DNA of 64,000 bases from Streptomyces spectabilis (GCF_008704795.1 NZ_CP023690.1:5342501-5406500); one strand, 5' to 3'; positions 26,585 to 34,392 are shown, counted from the first letter of the stretch. Program-made: numbers and translations. Notes: generated by a model not told the origin, from the letters alone.

Positions 26585-26820
26585 CAGACCTTCCCTCCGC
26601 GCGCACGGATCCTGGCGACGGCGGCCTCGACGCCGATCACGTCGACGGTCCTGATGCCCCTGGCGCTCAGCCGCAGGCGCACGTACCGGCTCTCGCTCGC
26701 CAGCCAGTAGCGCTTGCTCTGGACGTTCGGGTCGAACCGGCGCGACGTGCGCCGGTGGGAGTGGGAGACGTTCTTGCCGAAGCCCGGCTTGGCGCCGGTG
26801 AGCTGGCAGTGGGCGGACAA
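26584..26820 (-). CDS. rpmB: 50S ribosomal protein L28, zinc-independent paralogue, TTG start
   Basis: The true product is probably 78 residues, starting at TTG 26820 ([39 protein letters not shown]), the normal length and N-terminus of L28. GAGAGG sits nine bases upstream of that TTG. The open frame continues to an ATG at 26880, but that would add 20 unrelated residues. The single cysteine near the start is not part of a CxxC zinc knuckle. It is first in a two-gene minus-strand unit with S14 and shares the divergent regulatory region with L33. Confidence 0.93.
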   Translation of the reverse strand: MSAHCQLTGAKPGFGKNVSHSHRRTSRRFDPNVQSKRYWLASESRYVRLRLSARGIRTVDVIGVEAAVARIRARGGKV

Positions 26821-26857
26821 GGTGACGCACCTCTCGATCGGTCTCGGTCCCATCCAT

Positions 26858-26885
26858 TTGGAAACGGGATTCATTTTCATATACT
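26858..26885. promoter_or_regulatory. L33 promoter with Zur-like operator
   Basis: TTGGAA (26858-26863) and TATACT (26880-26885), with a 16-base spacer, form a good -35/-10 pair for the L33 gene. The predicted start point falls almost on the ATG at 26893, so the mRNA would be leaderless. The spacer contains an AT-rich stretch, GGAAACGGGATTCATTTTCA (26860-26879), whose TGAAAAT half site (reverse strand) resembles actinobacterial Zur boxes. Zinc-loaded Zur bound here would block both divergent units. The operator assignment is inference from motif and context. Confidence 0.6.
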
Positions 26886-26892
26886 AGCCGTC

Positions 26893-27057
26893 ATGGCTCG
26901 CAACGAACTCCGCCCGGTCATCAAGCTCCGGTCCACCGCCGGCACCGGCTACACCTACGTGACCCGCAAGAACCGCCGTAACGACCCCGACCGCCTGACC
27001 CTGCGCAAGTACGACCCGGTGGCAGGCCGCCACGTCGACTTCCGAGAGGAGCGCTGA
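26893..27057 (+). CDS. rpmG: 50S ribosomal protein L33, zinc-independent paralogue
   Basis: The 54-residue L33 ([42 protein letters not shown]) has no cysteine, so it lacks the zinc ribbon. It is the first gene of the plus-strand zinc-starvation unit. ATG 26893 lies about eight bases after a TATACT -10 element and has no ribosome-binding site, consistent with leaderless translation. The following L31 gene starts five bases beyond its stop. Confidence 0.95.
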   Translation: MARNELRPVIKLRSTAGTGYTYVTRKNRRNDPDRLTLRKYDPVAGRHVDFREER

Positions 27058-27062
27058 TCCCC

Positions 27063-27344
27063 GTGCGACCCGGAATCCACCCGCCGTACGGCCCCGTCGT
27101 CTTCCGCGACAAGGCCGGAGGCTTCGCCTTCCTCACGCGCTCGACCGCGACCAGCGACCAGACCGTCACCTGGGAGGACGGGCACACGTACCCCGTCATC
27201 GACGTCGAGATCTCCTCCGCGAGCCACCCCTTCTACACGGGCCAGCAGCGCGTCCTGGACACGGCGGGCCGAGTGGAACGCTTCGAGCGGCGGTACGGGG
27301 GCGCCCCCGGCCGTCCCGGCGCCGCCGAAGGCACGGCCCGCTGA
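27063..27344 (+). CDS. rpmE2: 50S ribosomal protein L31 type B, zinc-independent
   Basis: The 93-residue protein starts at GTG 27063, with GAGGAG overlapping the L33 stop as its ribosome-binding site. It has the L31 type B core ([28 protein letters not shown] and [30 protein letters not shown]) and no cysteines. Type B L31 replaces the zinc-binding type at the central protuberance, allowing zinc release under starvation. Its stop overlaps the CobW-like start (TGATG). Confidence 0.95.
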   Translation: MRPGIHPPYGPVVFRDKAGGFAFLTRSTATSDQTVTWEDGHTYPVIDVEISSASHPFYTGQQRVLDTAGRVERFERRYGGAPGRPGAAEGTAR

Positions 27345-28486
27345 TGGGCACCGCCATGGCGGTGGCCGTCGTCGCGGGGCTGCACACGGAAGCCCGGGCC
27401 GCGGCCGTGGCCCGGCTGCTGGCCACCGTCCCCGGCAGCGTCGCCCTGCACCACGACCTCTCCAGCGCCACGACCGGCCACGTCGTACGGACCGTGCGCG
27501 ACGCCACCGGCCTCCTCTCCACCGGCGAGGCCCCCCTCGTGAACGACTGCGCCTGCTGCGCCCTGCGCGAAGACCTCGTGCCGGAGCTGGAGCGGCTCGC
27601 CGCGGGCGGCCGCACCCGGCTCGCGGTCGTCGAGCTGTGGGACTCCGTGGAGCCCAAGGCGATGGCCGAGGTCATCGCCGGGTACGGCTCACGGTCGCTG
27701 CGCCTGACCGGCGTCATGACGGCCGTCGACCCGGGCCTGCTCCTGCCCTGCCTCGCCAACGGCGACGACCTGCTCGACGCGGGGCTCGCCGCTGCCCCCG
27801 GCGACCGGCGCACGGTCGCCGACACCTGGGCGCGCCAGCTGGAGTACCCGCCGGTGCTCGCCGTCCTGGACACCGCGGCCGCCGACGCCGAGGACCGCGC
27901 GCTCCTCGCCCAGCTCCACCCGACGGCCCGCCAGGTCCCGATCGGCCACGGCGACCTGGCGGGCGCCGCGCTCGCGGGCTTCGACGTGGAGGCGGCCGCC
28001 GCCGCGCAGCACCCGGCGTGCGCGCTGCTCCCCGCCGAGGCCGACGACGGCGGCGTCAGCACGGTCGTGTTCCACCGCGACCGGCCCTTCCACCCCGAGC
28101 GCCTGTACGCGGCCCTGGAGGACCTCACCTGCGCCGCCGCCCGCAGCCGGGGCCGGTTCTGGCTCGCGGACCGGCCGGACACGCTGCTGGCCTGGGACGC
28201 GGCGGGCGGCGCGCTGTGCGTCGAGAGCGTGGGGCCGTGGCTGGCGTCCCTGCCGGACGCCGCCTGGGACCTGGTGGAGCCGGTGCGCCGCGCGGCCGCC
28301 GCCCTCGACTGGCACCCGGAGCACGGCGACTGCTGCCAGCACCTCGTGTTCACCTCGCCCGGCCTGGACCGCGACGCGCTCGAACAGGTCCTGGAGTCCT
28401 GCCTCCTCACGGACGCCGAGTACGCCGCGGGCCGCACCGCCTGGAAGAACCTGCCCCCCGCCTTCGACGCCTTCCTGGAGGTTTGA
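27344..28486 (+). CDS. CobW/COG0523-like protein with degenerate nucleotide site
   Basis: The 380-residue protein is related to CobW zinc metallochaperones: it has the CxCC metal motif (NDCACCALREDL), ELWDSVEPKAMAEVI in the switch II/Walker B position, and the CobW C-terminal domain (from about 245, FHRDRPFHPERLYAALEDL). However, the N-terminal loop that should be GxxGxGKT reads VVAGLHTEARAAAVARLL, with no GKT, and no NKxD is seen. GTP hydrolysis is therefore doubtful. It is translationally coupled to L31 and lies between zinc-free ribosomal protein genes, so a role in zinc allocation during starvation is likely. Confidence 0.85.
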   Translation: MGTAMAVAVVAGLHTEARAAAVARLLATVPGSVALHHDLSSATTGHVVRTVRDATGLLSTGEAPLVNDCACCALREDLVPELERLAAGGRTRLAVVELWDSVEPKAMAEVIAGYGSRSLRLTGVMTAVDPGLLLPCLANGDDLLDAGLAAAPGDRRTVADTWARQLEYPPVLAVLDTAAADAEDRALLAQLHPTARQVPIGHGDLAGAALAGFDVEAAAAAQHPACALLPAEADDGGVSTVVFHRDRPFHPERLYAALEDLTCAAARSRGRFWLADRPDTLLAWDAAGGALCVESVGPWLASLPDAAWDLVEPVRRAAAALDWHPEHGDCCQHLVFTSPGLDRDALEQVLESCLLTDAEYAAGRTAWKNLPPAFDAFLEV

Positions 28487-28492
28487 GCCCCC

Positions 28493-28729
28493 TTGTCCCC
28501 CCGCCGCCCCGACCGCATCCCTACGAAGCCGCGCCCCAACCCCCTGGACCGGGCGGGCGTCACGTACATCGACTACAAGGACACCGAACTCCTGCGGAAG
28601 TTCCTCTCCGACCGCGGCAAGATCCGCTCCCGCCGCATCACCCGCGTCACGTCCCAGCAGCAACGCCAACTGTCCCGGGCCATCAAGAACGCCAGGGAAA
28701 TGGCCCTGCTCCCGTACGCGTCGCGCTAG
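28493..28729 (+). CDS. rpsR: 30S ribosomal protein S18, zinc-independent paralogue, TTG start
   Basis: The 78-residue S18 begins at TTG 28493; GGAGG (28477-28481) overlaps the end of the CobW-like gene and is 11 bases upstream. Its core is [53 protein letters not shown]. It has no cysteine, so it is the zinc-free form. It is last in the plus-strand zinc-starvation unit. The next 205 bases up to the ArsR gene hold no gene I can support. Confidence 0.93.
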   Translation: MSPRRPDRIPTKPRPNPLDRAGVTYIDYKDTELLRKFLSDRGKIRSRRITRVTSQQQRQLSRAIKNAREMALLPYASR

Positions 28730-28934
28730 CGACCACCGGCCCCGCCCTCCGCCAGGACCCGGGGCGCCCAGGCCGCGAAGGGGGCGCACGTGTAGCGCCC
28801 ACGCTTCGGCTCGGCCAGGGCTCCCGTCCCACCGGGAACCCCCCGACGGATCTTGCTCGTCCCCCCGGACGGCCCCCCGCCCCCCCCGGGGCAGGCCCGC
28901 GGGACCCGAGGTCAAAGAGAGAGGCGGCGCCCCC

Positions 28935-29270
28935 ATGGTCAGCACCGGCGGACACGAGGACCGGCTGTTCGCCGCGCTGGCCAACGGCACGCGGCGTGAG
29001 GTCCTGCGCCTGCTGCGCGAGGGCGGCCCGCAGCCCGTACAGGCCCTCGCCGCGCACTTCGACATGCGCAGGCCCAGCCTCTCGGAGCACCTGAGGGTGC
29101 TGCGGGAGGCCGGTCTCGTCTCCGGGGAGCGCACGGGACGCCAGCGCATCTACCGGCTCGAAGCGTTTCGGCTCGCCGAGGTGCGGGAGTGGCTCGGCCC
29201 GTACGAGCGCCTCTGGCCCGAACGCACGTGTCGAAGCACGTGCGAGCGCACGAGCGACAGTCCGGAATAG
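28935..29270 (+). CDS. ArsR-type winged-helix regulator
   Basis: The 111-residue regulator has an ArsR fold: LFAALANGTRREVLRLLREGG, then the recognition helix MRRPSLSEHLRVLREAGLVSGERTGRQRIYRL and a C-terminal dimerisation helix. The usual metal-binding ELCVCDL motif is absent. The two cysteines near the C-terminus (RTCRSTCERT) could bind a metal, but that is speculative. This shape also fits regulators of SRPBCC/START genes, though no such gene is adjacent. Neighbouring the zinc cassette, it may or may not be functionally tied to it. Confidence 0.85.
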   Translation: MVSTGGHEDRLFAALANGTRREVLRLLREGGPQPVQALAAHFDMRRPSLSEHLRVLREAGLVSGERTGRQRIYRLEAFRLAEVREWLGPYERLWPERTCRSTCERTSDSPE

Positions 29271-29473
29271 CCCGTACCGCCCTCGTGGCGCTCTCCGGGA
29301 AATTCACCTGCCACCAGAAGGCCTCCGCACGCGTCTGTTCCTAATGCACGAGGAATCGGATCCGGACAACCCGGCCCGGAAGAGGGCGTGGAAGATCATG
29401 GACGGGGGCTGGCGTTCGCATGTCATGCGGGGTTCGGCACGGTGGCGGGGGAGCTGTAACCAGCTCACCACGC

Positions 29474-29523
29474 CGCGTGCACGTGCATCTGCCCATGCAT
29501 CGGCACATGAACACAGCTATGAT
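29474..29523 (+). promoter_or_regulatory. Shared 28-bp operator and promoter of the DUF397 gene
   Basis: The motif at 29474-29501 (core CGTGCACGTGCATCTGCC) recurs in inverted orientation at 30673-30700 with one mismatch. Its end supplies a weak -35 (ATGCAT, 29495-29500), followed after 17 bases by TATGAT (29518-29523). A protein bound here would cover the -35. It sits in a 306-base region (29271-29576) that has no supportable gene. Confidence 0.65.
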
Positions 29524-29576
29524 CCGGGACAGTTGACGGCTACAACAACAGCCACGGCACCACCGGGGAGCGACCT

Positions 29577-29816
29577 GTGCACCACGTGTTCAACGGCATG
29601 GCGGCCACGGATCTTCACGGGGTGGTCTGGCAGAAGAGCAGGCACAGCAACTCGCAGGGTTCCTGCGTGGAGTTCGCGAAGCTGCCGGGCGGCAAGGTCG
29701 CCGTCCGCAACTCGAACTTTCCGGACGGGCCCGCGCTCGTCTACACGCGCGCCGAGATCGAAGCCATGCTGCTCGGCATGAAGGACGGCGAGTTCGACCA
29801 CCTGATCAACGGCTGA
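29577..29816 (+). CDS. DUF397 protein (WhiJ-associated small protein)
   Basis: The 79-residue protein starts at GTG 29577 behind GGGGAG. It has the DUF397 core: VVWQKSRHSNSQGSCVEFAKLPGGKVAVRNSNFPDGPALVYTRAEIEAMLLGMKDGEFD. In streptomycetes such proteins sit beside WhiJ-type XRE regulators and are thought to modulate them, affecting development and antibiotic production. Here the regulator lies about 1 kb downstream, with the ATPase gene between them. The shared operator supports one regulatory unit. Confidence 0.93.
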   Translation: MHHVFNGMAATDLHGVVWQKSRHSNSQGSCVEFAKLPGGKVAVRNSNFPDGPALVYTRAEIEAMLLGMKDGEFDHLING

Positions 29817-30016
29817 CCACTTCGATCCGACCGGTCGACGAGTGGCACGCGTGCGGCAACAAGGCAGGCGGCGCCAGCAGAAACGATCGTCCGCGGGGGA
29901 ACCGCGACGGAGGGCGATCGTTCACGGGGACGCGGGGAGTGAACACCCGCGGGAGACGGGGGCAGGGCTGTTCCGGCCGGCCGCGAGGCCGCCCGGCCCA
30001 CCGGTGGGCCGGGCCG

Positions 30017-30529
30017 TCAGGCCAGTTGGAACAGCGCCCACACCACCTTGCCGCTCAGCGCGCCCGCGAGCGGATGCCAGCCCCAGCCGTCGCTGAACGA
30101 GTCCACGAGGAAGAGCCCGCGGCCCGACTCCGACGCGAAGTCGTCGATGGCGTCACCGGCCTCGCGCGCGACCGGACCGTCGTCGCTGGGGTCCCGTACC
30201 GCGCACACCAGACGTGAGGTCCATCTCATCATGTGCAGCCGCACGGGGGCGTCCTCGCCGACGACGCAGTGCACCTCGGGGTGCGTGTCGCCGGGAAGCG
30301 CATGGCGCAGCGCGTTGGTGACGAGTTCGGAGACCACGAGCGCGATGTCGTCGAAGCGGTCGTCGAGCTCCCACGACACGAGCGTCTTGCGGGTGAACTG
30401 GCGCGCGCTGCCCACGGCTTCGTAACGGGCGGGGAGGGCGCAGGAGGCCGCACTGGAGACCGCGGAGGGGTCGAGCGGAGGAAGGCCCTGCCGTAATGGC
30501 TCGAGCATGGTTGATCCATTCGTCCCCAT
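30017..30529 (-). CDS. Anti-sigma-like ATP-binding protein (HATPase)
   Basis: The 170-residue protein starts at ATG 30529 behind a perfect GGGGAG eight bases away. It is a single GHKL ATPase domain of the RsbW/SpoIIAB kind: FDDIALVVSELVTNALRHALPG (N box), CAVRDPSDDGPVAREAG (G1-like) and ESGRGLFLVDSFSDGWGW (G2). It has no histidine-phosphorylation domain. Proteins like this accompany WhiJ/DUF397 sets in Streptomyces. It is divergent from the XRE regulator, and a copy of the 28-bp operator lies between them. A partner sigma or anti-anti-sigma factor is not in the window. Confidence 0.9.
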   Translation of the reverse strand: MGTNGSTMLEPLRQGLPPLDPSAVSSAASCALPARYEAVGSARQFTRKTLVSWELDDRFDDIALVVSELVTNALRHALPGDTHPEVHCVVGEDAPVRLHMMRWTSRLVCAVRDPSDDGPVAREAGDAIDDFASESGRGLFLVDSFSDGWGWHPLAGALSGKVVWALFQLA

Positions 30530-30672
30530 GCGAGGCACTCCCCGGTTTTCGCGGTTCGCGGTACAAGCGGTTCGCGTACAAAGCGATCGAGCGGTGGCGC
30601 GGTCGGTACAGCCGGTCGGTAGAGCACGGCACAGAAGTGGCGCGCCGACCATGGTTCCGAATGCGTACAGCA

Positions 30673-30700
30673 GATGCAAGGGCAGATGCACGTGCACGCG
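30673..30700 (-). promoter_or_regulatory. Shared 28-bp operator, second copy (inverted)
   Basis: It is the reverse complement of 29474-29501 with one mismatch. Read on the minus strand, the motif ends in TTGCAT, placed like a -35 for the ATP-binding gene, just as ATGCAT is for the DUF397 gene. It lies in the divergent region before the XRE gene (30530-30859), which holds no other gene. Confidence 0.65.
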
Positions 30701-30859
30701 CCGGACTTGACCGCTCCTAGGTCGCTTCTTGCCTATTTCTTCCTACGGTTTCTTGCGGAGACCTGCCTTACGCTTTCCCTTTCCGTAACCGAACGAGTAC
30801 CGCCTGAAGCGTTTAATGGCAGACTGCGAGTCTCAACACCTTGGGGAGGACTGAGCGAA

Positions 30860-31771
30860 GTGACCGCTGGGGAGTCGAGCGGCTCGGTGGTACGGCGCAT
30901 CCTGCTGGGCTCGCAACTGAGGCGCCTGAGGGAGGCACGTGGCATCACCCGCGAAGCGGCCGGCTACTCGATCCGCGCGTCCGAATCGAAGATCAGCCGC
31001 ATGGAGTTGGGCAGGGTGAGCTTCAAGTCCAGGGATGTGGAAGACCTCCTCACGCTCTACGGCGTCACCGACGAGGCCGAGCGCACGGCGCTCCTCTCGC
31101 TCGCCAAGGAGGCCAACCCGACCGGCTGGTGGCACAGTTACTCCGACGTCCTGCCGGGCTGGTTCCAGACATATATCGGTCTGGAGGGCGCCGCGTCCCT
31201 GATCCGCGTCTACGAAGTCCAGTTCATCAACGGCCTGTTGCAGACCGAGGCGTACGCCCACGCCGTCGTCGAGCGCGGCATGAAGGTCGCCGCGGGCAAG
31301 GCCGCAGGCGGCGGCCGCGGCGGCCGTCCGGCCAAGGTCAGCCGGGCCGACATCGACCGCAGGGTGGCCCTGCGTCTGGAGCGGCAGAAGCTGCTCGTGT
31401 CCGAGCGCGCGCCGCAGTTCAAGTGCGTGCTCGACGAGGCGGCCCTTCGGCGGCCGTACGGCGACCGGGAAGTGATGCGGGGTCAGATCCAGCACCTGAT
31501 CGACATCTCCGAGCGGCCGAACGTGACGCTGCAGGTCATGCCCTTCACCTTCGGCGGACACGCGGGCGAGAGCGGGGCGTTCACGATGCTGAGCTTCCCG
31601 GAGTCCGATCTGTCGGACGTCGTCTATCTGGAGCAGCTCACGGGCGCCCTGTATCTGGACAAGCGGGAAGAAGTGGCCCAGTACGAGCGGGCGATGGCCG
31701 AGCTCCAGGAGGACTGTCCGAATCCGGCCGACAGCCGCGACCTTCTCCGTGGTCTACTCCAACTGACCTGA
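30860..31771 (+). CDS. WhiJ-like XRE transcriptional regulator (DUF5753)
   Basis: The 303-residue protein starts at GTG 30860, nine bases after GGGGAGGA. The helix-turn-helix is at about 12-65 (ILLGSQLRRLREARGITREAAGYSIRASESKISRMELGRV). The C-terminal DUF5753 domain (about 110-295) includes WFQTYIGLEGAASLIRVYEVQFINGLLQTEAYA and FTMLSFPESDLSDVVYLEQLTGALY. This is the WhiJ family, paralogous DNA-binding repressors of streptomycete differentiation. With the DUF397 and ATPase genes it forms the typical set. It is the best candidate to bind the duplicated 28-bp motif. Confidence 0.93.
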   Translation: MTAGESSGSVVRRILLGSQLRRLREARGITREAAGYSIRASESKISRMELGRVSFKSRDVEDLLTLYGVTDEAERTALLSLAKEANPTGWWHSYSDVLPGWFQTYIGLEGAASLIRVYEVQFINGLLQTEAYAHAVVERGMKVAAGKAAGGGRGGRPAKVSRADIDRRVALRLERQKLLVSERAPQFKCVLDEAALRRPYGDREVMRGQIQHLIDISERPNVTLQVMPFTFGGHAGESGAFTMLSFPESDLSDVVYLEQLTGALYLDKREEVAQYERAMAELQEDCPNPADSRDLLRGLLQLT

Positions 31772-31832
31772 ATCGTCAGTAGTATGACTGGAATTCAGGT
31801 GTCTGCTCTTCCGCGGCAAGGGGTCCCGTCTC

Positions 31833-33290
31833 ATGTCCTTCTTCACCGATCTGGCTCACCAGTACATCGACGGTGAGTGGAAGGCCGGCTCAGGTTCCTG
31901 GGACATCATCGACTTCAACCCGTACGACGGGGAGAAGCTGGCGTCGATCACGGTCGCCACGGCCGACGAGATCGACCAGGCCTACCGCGCGGCTCAGCGC
32001 GCACAGGAGGCCTGGGGCGCCACCAACCCCTACACGCGCCGCACGGTCTTCGAGCGCGCCCTGCGGATCGTCGAGGAGCGCGAGGCCGAGATCACCGAGG
32101 CGATCGTCACGGAGCTCGGCGGCACCCTCGTCAAGGCGGGCTTCGAGCTGCACCTGGCCAAGGAGTTCCTGCGCGAGGCGGTGCACATGGCACTCGCCCC
32201 GCAGGGCCGGATACTTCCCTCGCCCGACGACACCAAGGAGAACCGGCTCTACCGCGTCCCTGTCGGTGTCGTCGGCGTCATCAGCCCCTTCAACTTCCCC
32301 TTCCTGCTCTCGCTGAAGTCGGTCGCCCCGGCCATCGCGCTCGGCAACGCCGTCGTCCTCAAGCCGCACCAGAACGCGCCCGTGCTCGGCGGCAGCCTGG
32401 TCGCCAAGATCTTTGAGGAGGCCGGGCTCCCGCCGGGCGTCCTGAACGTCGTGATCACGGACATCGCGGAGATCGGCGACGCCCTCCTGGAGCACCCGGT
32501 CCCCGGGGTCATCTCCTTCACCGGCTCGGACGCCGTCGGCCGCCACGTCGCCACGGTCTGCGCCCAGACCTTCAAGCGCTGCATCCTCGAACTGGGCGGC
32601 AACAGCGCGCTGATCGTCCTGGACGACGCGGACATCGACTACGCGGTGGACGCCGCCGTCTTCAGCCGCTTCGTGCACCAGGGGCAGGTCTGTATGGCCG
32701 CGAACCGCATCCTGGTGGACCGGTCGGTGCGGGAGGAGTTCACCGAGAAGTTCGTCGCCAAGGTCAAGACCCTGAAGGTCGGCGACCCCGCGGACCCGTC
32801 GACGCACATCGGCCCGCTCATCAACTCCTCGCAGGCGGAAGGCGTTTCCTCGCTGGTCGCCCAGACGGTCCAGGGGGGCGCCACGGCCCTGCTGCACGGC
32901 GTCACCGACGGCAACCTCGTGTCCCCGTCCGTCCTCACCGACCTCCCCGAGGACTCCCCGGTGCTGCGCCAGGAGGTCTTCGGCCCGGTCGCGATCATCC
33001 TGCCGTTCGACGGCGAGGAAGAGGCCGTCCGCATCGCCAACGAGACGCCGTACGGCCTGAGCGGCGCCGTCCACACCGGCGACACCGAGCGGGGCGTACG
33101 CCTCGCCCAGCGCATCCGCACCGGCATGATCCACATCAACGACGGCACCGTCCACGACGAGCCCATCGTGCCGTTCGGCGGCGAGAAGCACTCGGGCGTG
33201 GGCCGCCTGAACGGCGAGTCGACGGTGGAGGCCTTCACCGCCCTGAAGTGGATCTCAGTCCAGCACGGCCGCTCACGCTTCCCGTTCTGA
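31833..33290 (+). CDS. NAD(P)-dependent aldehyde dehydrogenase
   Basis: The 485-residue enzyme has full aldehyde dehydrogenase motifs: N154 (SPFNFP), E253 in ELGGNSALIVL, and nucleophile C287 in HQGQVCMAANRI. Length and lack of leader indicate a cytosolic enzyme oxidising an aldehyde to the acid. FNPYDGEKLASITVATADEIDQAYRAAQRAQ at the N-terminus and the short C-terminus (WISVQHGRSRFPF) resemble the benzaldehyde/vanillin dehydrogenase branch, but the substrate is not proven. It starts 61 bases after the XRE gene. Confidence 0.93.
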   Translation: MSFFTDLAHQYIDGEWKAGSGSWDIIDFNPYDGEKLASITVATADEIDQAYRAAQRAQEAWGATNPYTRRTVFERALRIVEEREAEITEAIVTELGGTLVKAGFELHLAKEFLREAVHMALAPQGRILPSPDDTKENRLYRVPVGVVGVISPFNFPFLLSLKSVAPAIALGNAVVLKPHQNAPVLGGSLVAKIFEEAGLPPGVLNVVITDIAEIGDALLEHPVPGVISFTGSDAVGRHVATVCAQTFKRCILELGGNSALIVLDDADIDYAVDAAVFSRFVHQGQVCMAANRILVDRSVREEFTEKFVAKVKTLKVGDPADPSTHIGPLINSSQAEGVSSLVAQTVQGGATALLHGVTDGNLVSPSVLTDLPEDSPVLRQEVFGPVAIILPFDGEEEAVRIANETPYGLSGAVHTGDTERGVRLAQRIRTGMIHINDGTVHDEPIVPFGGEKHSGVGRLNGESTVEAFTALKWISVQHGRSRFPF

Positions 33291-33357
33291 GCGGGGCCGG
33301 GAACCGGGCCCCTTTCCGGTACTGCCCCAGGCGTGCGCCCAGGAGTACACCTGACAC

Positions 33358-33678
33358 ATGTCTGCTACGTATCCCCTCGCCGAGGCGGGGGACAAGCTCG
33401 GCGCCCTCGCCCGCCGGGCCGCCCGGCGCGAGCGCATCACTCTCACCGACCGCGGCGTCCCGGTGGCGGTACTCATCTCTCCCGCCGAACTGGAAGACCT
33501 TGAGGACGCTCTCACCCTCGCCCGTCTGGAGCGTGACCGTGCGCTCGGTCGCGCGGAAGCGCCCATCCCGCACGACGAAGCGCGCCGCGCCCTGCTCGAA
33601 GCGGCCGGGAGGGGCGAGTGGCCTGGCAGGTCCAGGGGGAGCCGGCCCCGTCAGGTGCGGGTAGGCCCTCGCACCTGA
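33358..33678 (+). CDS. Phd/YefM-type antitoxin, no toxin gene beside it
   Basis: The 106-residue protein has a Phd fold at the N-terminus (YPLAEAGDKLGALARRAARRERITLTDRGVPVAVLISPAELEDLEDAL), the DNA-binding part of type II antitoxins. A helical tail follows that would normally neutralise a RelE/Doc/PIN toxin. No toxin reading frame follows: the next 100 bases hold a strong hairpin, then the DinB gene. The last 20 residues are basic and probably disordered. Orphan Phd proteins are common in streptomycetes and may act only as repressors. Confidence 0.85.
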   Translation: MSATYPLAEAGDKLGALARRAARRERITLTDRGVPVAVLISPAELEDLEDALTLARLERDRALGRAEAPIPHDEARRALLEAAGRGEWPGRSRGSRPRQVRVGPRT

Positions 33679-33685
33679 AAGCTCC

Positions 33686-33722
33686 CGGACCCTTGAGGAC
33701 AGTGGTTGTCCGCAAGGGTCCG
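33686..33722 (+). terminator. Long hairpin after the Phd gene
   Basis: CGGACCCTTG (33686-33695) pairs with CAAGGGTCCG (33713-33722). Inside, GGACA pairs with TGTCC around a GTGGT loop. Only one A/G mismatch interrupts the whole 16-position stem. It lies eight bases past the stop and is very stable, fitting a terminator. Confidence 0.75.
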
Positions 33723-33777
33723 TAGCGTCTGAGGTGTCGGAAAGCCCGGCGAGCACCCTTCGGGAGAGGCGGACCTC

Positions 33778-34326
33778 ATGCCCACTCACGTCAACGCGGA
33801 AGCCCACGGCGACGAGCGCGGCGCCCTTCTGGCCTTCGTCGAGGCCCAGCGCGGCGGCCTGCGCCGGTCGGTGCTCGGCCTGGACGACGAGCAGGCGGCG
33901 AGTCGCCCGAGCGCCAGCGAGCTGTCCCTCGGGGGCCTGGTCAAGCACGTCGCCGAGGCCGAGCTGAACTGGCTGCGCATGGCCCAGCAGAAGCCCAACG
34001 AGCGGCAGCGCACCCAGGAGACCTGGGGTGAGAGCTTCCTCCTCGTCGAGGGCGAGACGCTCGCCGGCGTCCTCGCCTTCTGGGCCGAAGTGGCCACCGA
34101 GACCGAGGAGTTCATCCGGTCCGTGCCGAGCCTGGACGACACCTTCCCGCTGCCCGAGGCGCCGTGGTTCCCTCAGGACGGCGCGGTGTCGATGCGCTGG
34201 CTGCTGCTGCACCTCGTCGAGGAGATCGGCCGCCACGCGGGCCACGCGGACATCATCCGCGAGAGCCTGGACGGCAAGACGGCCTTCGAGCTGGTGGCGC
34301 TGGAGTCGGGCCAGTCCTGGGGCTGA
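33778..34326 (+). CDS. DinB/DUF664 family protein (mycothiol-dependent transferase-like)
   Basis: The 182-residue four-helix-bundle protein has the metal-binding His pattern of DinB proteins: one near LVKHVAEAELNWLRM (about 56) and a pair in LLHLVEEIGRHAGHADIIRESLDG (about 143-158). In actinobacteria this family includes mycothiol S-transferases used in detoxification. GGAGAGG is at the expected place before ATG 33778. It stands alone between the Phd hairpin and the PadR gene. Confidence 0.88.
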   Translation: MPTHVNAEAHGDERGALLAFVEAQRGGLRRSVLGLDDEQAASRPSASELSLGGLVKHVAEAELNWLRMAQQKPNERQRTQETWGESFLLVEGETLAGVLAFWAEVATETEEFIRSVPSLDDTFPLPEAPWFPQDGAVSMRWLLLHLVEEIGRHAGHADIIRESLDGKTAFELVALESGQSWG

Positions 34327-34354
34327 GGCGTGACGGGCCTCCTGAGCCGTACCC

Positions 34355-34370
34355 TAGTCAAAGTTGATGA
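34355..34370. promoter_or_regulatory. PadR operator copy 1 (imperfect)
   Basis: TAGTCAAAGTTGATGA matches 14 of 16 positions of the palindrome TAGTCAA-AG-TTGACTA found intact at 35130-35151. It lies 22 bases before the PadR start codon, so the regulator probably represses itself. Confidence 0.65.
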
Positions 34371-34392
34371 CTCAAGCCGAAGGGTGCGGTGA

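Noticed and set aside
26821..26880. Longer L28 starting at ATG 26880
   Set aside because: It would add 20 residues absent from L28 proteins and overlap the shared operator. The TTG at 26820 gives the normal 78 residues.
28730..28934. A small gene between S18 and the ArsR gene
   Set aside because: No frame with a plausible start, ribosome-binding site and amino-acid composition was found; the segment is C/G runs.
33679..33777. A toxin partner for the Phd protein
   Set aside because: No open frame of toxin size exists on either strand here; only the hairpin and a short gap.
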